Positions 63,028 through 64,000 of a stretch of DNA of 64,000 bases are shown here, one piece after another (position 1 is the first letter of the stretch; each line of letters starts with the position of its first letter). The notes beneath the pieces were generated by a model. It did no database searches. It was not told where the DNA came from and was given only the letters and a program-made list of their open reading frames with translations. Made by a program: the position numbers and the translations under genes. Origin of the DNA: Firmicutes bacterium UBA5774. GTDB taxonomy: Bacteria; Bacillota; Clostridia; Peptostreptococcales; Anaerovoracaceae. The DNA is taken from NCBI GenBank assembly GCA_002418625.1, contig DIEM01000073.1:231-64230 (forward strand), in the 5' to 3' direction.

Positions 63028-64000
63028 TCAAATGGCGCCAAACCTTTTTGCGAGGAACAGCTTGAGAATGGCGGCGGCCGGAACCGCGAGCAGCATGCCG
63101 GGAATGCCCCAGAAATATCCGCCGAAGACGACGGCAGTCAAGACGAACACAGGATGAAGGCCAGTGCTGGCGCCGACGACGCGCGGAGAAATGATCGCGC
63201 TGTCGAGCTGCTGGATGATGAAAAGCACGAGGACCGCCAGAAGCGCTTGGGTGACGCCGCCTGTCAGCAAAGCCACGATGACGGCGGGGATCATGCCGAG
63301 GATCGGTCCGAAATAAGGGATGATGTTGGCGAGACCCGCAAAGAAGCCGATGAACACGGCAAAGTCAAGACCGACGAGCGTCAGGCCGACGGACGACATA
63401 ATGGCGATGATCAATCCGTCGAGCAGCTGTCCCCGCAGGAACTTTCCAACGACGATGTTGACTTCGCTCAAAGTCTCATTTATTTGGACCACGCGGTGCT
63501 CCGGCAGTAAAATGTTCAAGGATTTCTGCCAAAGGCGTCTGAAGAAGTCGGCGTCTAAAAGCAGATAAACACTGACGACGGCTCCGAGGAAGACATTTAA
63601 TATGCCACCGCCTATGCCTATCGCAAAATTAACGACCGATGCCGTGCTGATATGGTCAGACAACCAGGCGATCAATGCCGCGACTGCTTCCTGCAGCCTT
63701 TCTTCCAGTCCGCTGCCGGGGATCTTCGCGATCAGATCCTGGAGAACCTGTTCGTATTTCAGGAAATAATCGATAATGCTCCGGACCATCTGATCCAGGC
63801 TGGCGAAAAACAACTGGCCGACGATCAGGACTGCGAGGGCATAGATGATCAGGCCCAGTGCGGCAATGATCAGCAGAAATGTGATCAGAATGCTGAAGGT
63901 ATGCAGATATTTCAAGCGTTTAGCCGCTTTGGCAGGATCGGTGGACACTTTGTGAAACAGCCGCGCCATGACCTGGCCGTCGATTGCTTTGGCCAGTGGG
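63028..64000 (-). CDS. AI-2E/PerM-family membrane protein, N-terminus beyond the window
   Basis: At least 324 residues; the frame stays open through the window end, and the first visible residues (PLAKAIDGQVMARLF) match the region after the first membrane helices of the family, so about 50 residues are missing. The conserved core is present: GKFLRGQLLDGLIIAIMSSVGL and FGFFAGLANIIPYFGPILG-type IGFFAGLANIIPYFGPILGM. Members were first linked to autoinducer-2 export, and others act as sodium-proton antiporters or permeases; substrate unknown. The 289 bases between it and hydC are AT-rich and contain the hydrogenase control region. Confidence 0.88.
   Translation of the reverse strand, partial: PLAKAIDGQVMARLFHKVSTDPAKAAKRLKYLHTFSILITFLLIIAALGLIIYALAVLIVGQLFFASLDQMVRSIIDYFLKYEQVLQDLIAKIPGSGLEERLQEAVAALIAWLSDHISTASVVNFAIGIGGGILNVFLGAVVSVYLLLDADFFRRLWQKSLNILLPEHRVVQINETLSEVNIVVGKFLRGQLLDGLIIAIMSSVGLTLVGLDFAVFIGFFAGLANIIPYFGPILGMIPAVIVALLTGGVTQALLAVLVLFIIQQLDSAIISPRVVGASTGLHPVFVLTAVVFGGYFWGIPGMLLAVPAAAILKLFLAKRFGAI

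Noticed and set aside
1..64000. CRISPR arrays, tRNA or rRNA genes, insertion sequences
   Set aside because: No regularly spaced direct repeats, no cloverleaf or rRNA-like sequence and no transposase-like protein were seen, although a tRNA scan was not possible by eye.

Overview
The window comes from a Gram-positive anaerobe of the class Clostridia. The support is a Firmicutes-type S10-spc-alpha ribosomal gene order, zinc-ribbon forms of S14, S4 and L36, strong purine-rich ribosome binding sites with ATG, GTG and TTG starts, a class III (oxygen-sensitive) ribonucleotide reductase, an electron-bifurcating [FeFe] hydrogenase, an arginine deiminase/ornithine racemase operon of the kind used by amino-acid fermenters, and a GrdX-like protein. 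A genus cannot be named from the sequence alone.

Layout. 1-2990 is an accessory patch: a block of degenerate hairpin-forming repeats (12-520), a secreted protein, a 52-residue membrane peptide, a frameshifted gene, a four-helix membrane protein and an ORF broken by one amber codon. 2955-18996 is one long ribosomal cluster (rpsJ to rplQ, with secY, adk, map, a KOW protein, infA, rpmJ and rpoA) ending in a terminator. 19002-23488 is a separate unit: lipoprotein, ECF transporter energising module (two ATPases and T subunit), a QueT-type S subunit and a small L,D-transpeptidase-like protein. 23570-27323 holds nrdD-nrdG, with a NrdR box on the promoter, and trmB. 27354-29306 holds a GrdX-like gene divergent from a MerR/methyltransferase-like fusion.

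29349-40756 is mostly on the minus strand and looks like a surface-attachment region. It contains a sortase-anchored repeat protein behind a cyclic-di-GMP-I riboswitch, a secreted transglutaminase-like protein, a BTAD-type regulator with a degenerate GGDEF-like tail, a type IV pilus operon (pilC, four minor-pilin-like proteins, pilT) with a consensus promoter, a sortase and an aminotransferase. The predicted expression platform makes the riboswitch an ON switch, so cyclic-di-GMP would raise production of the surface protein.

40836-46770 carries lrgAB-like genes, a MreB-family gene, an acyl-ACP thioesterase, a HAD phosphatase, a THUMP RNA methyltransferase and a DUF1836 regulator gene whose consensus promoter carries two palindromes. 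46779-53008 carries a MocR-type regulator and the arginine pathway: arginine deiminase, ornithine carbamoyltransferase, carbamate kinase and ornithine racemase, which would yield ATP and D-ornithine. 53111-58651 encodes a 1354-residue protein with the ATP-grasp and phosphohistidine domains of pyruvate phosphate dikinase but no C-terminal PEP barrel, followed by a divergent glyceraldehyde-3-phosphate dehydrogenase paralogue; this pair is the best candidate here for undescribed biochemistry. 58665-62738 (minus) is the three-subunit bifurcating hydrogenase with a Rex-like operator upstream, and the window ends inside an AI-2E/PerM-family membrane protein gene.
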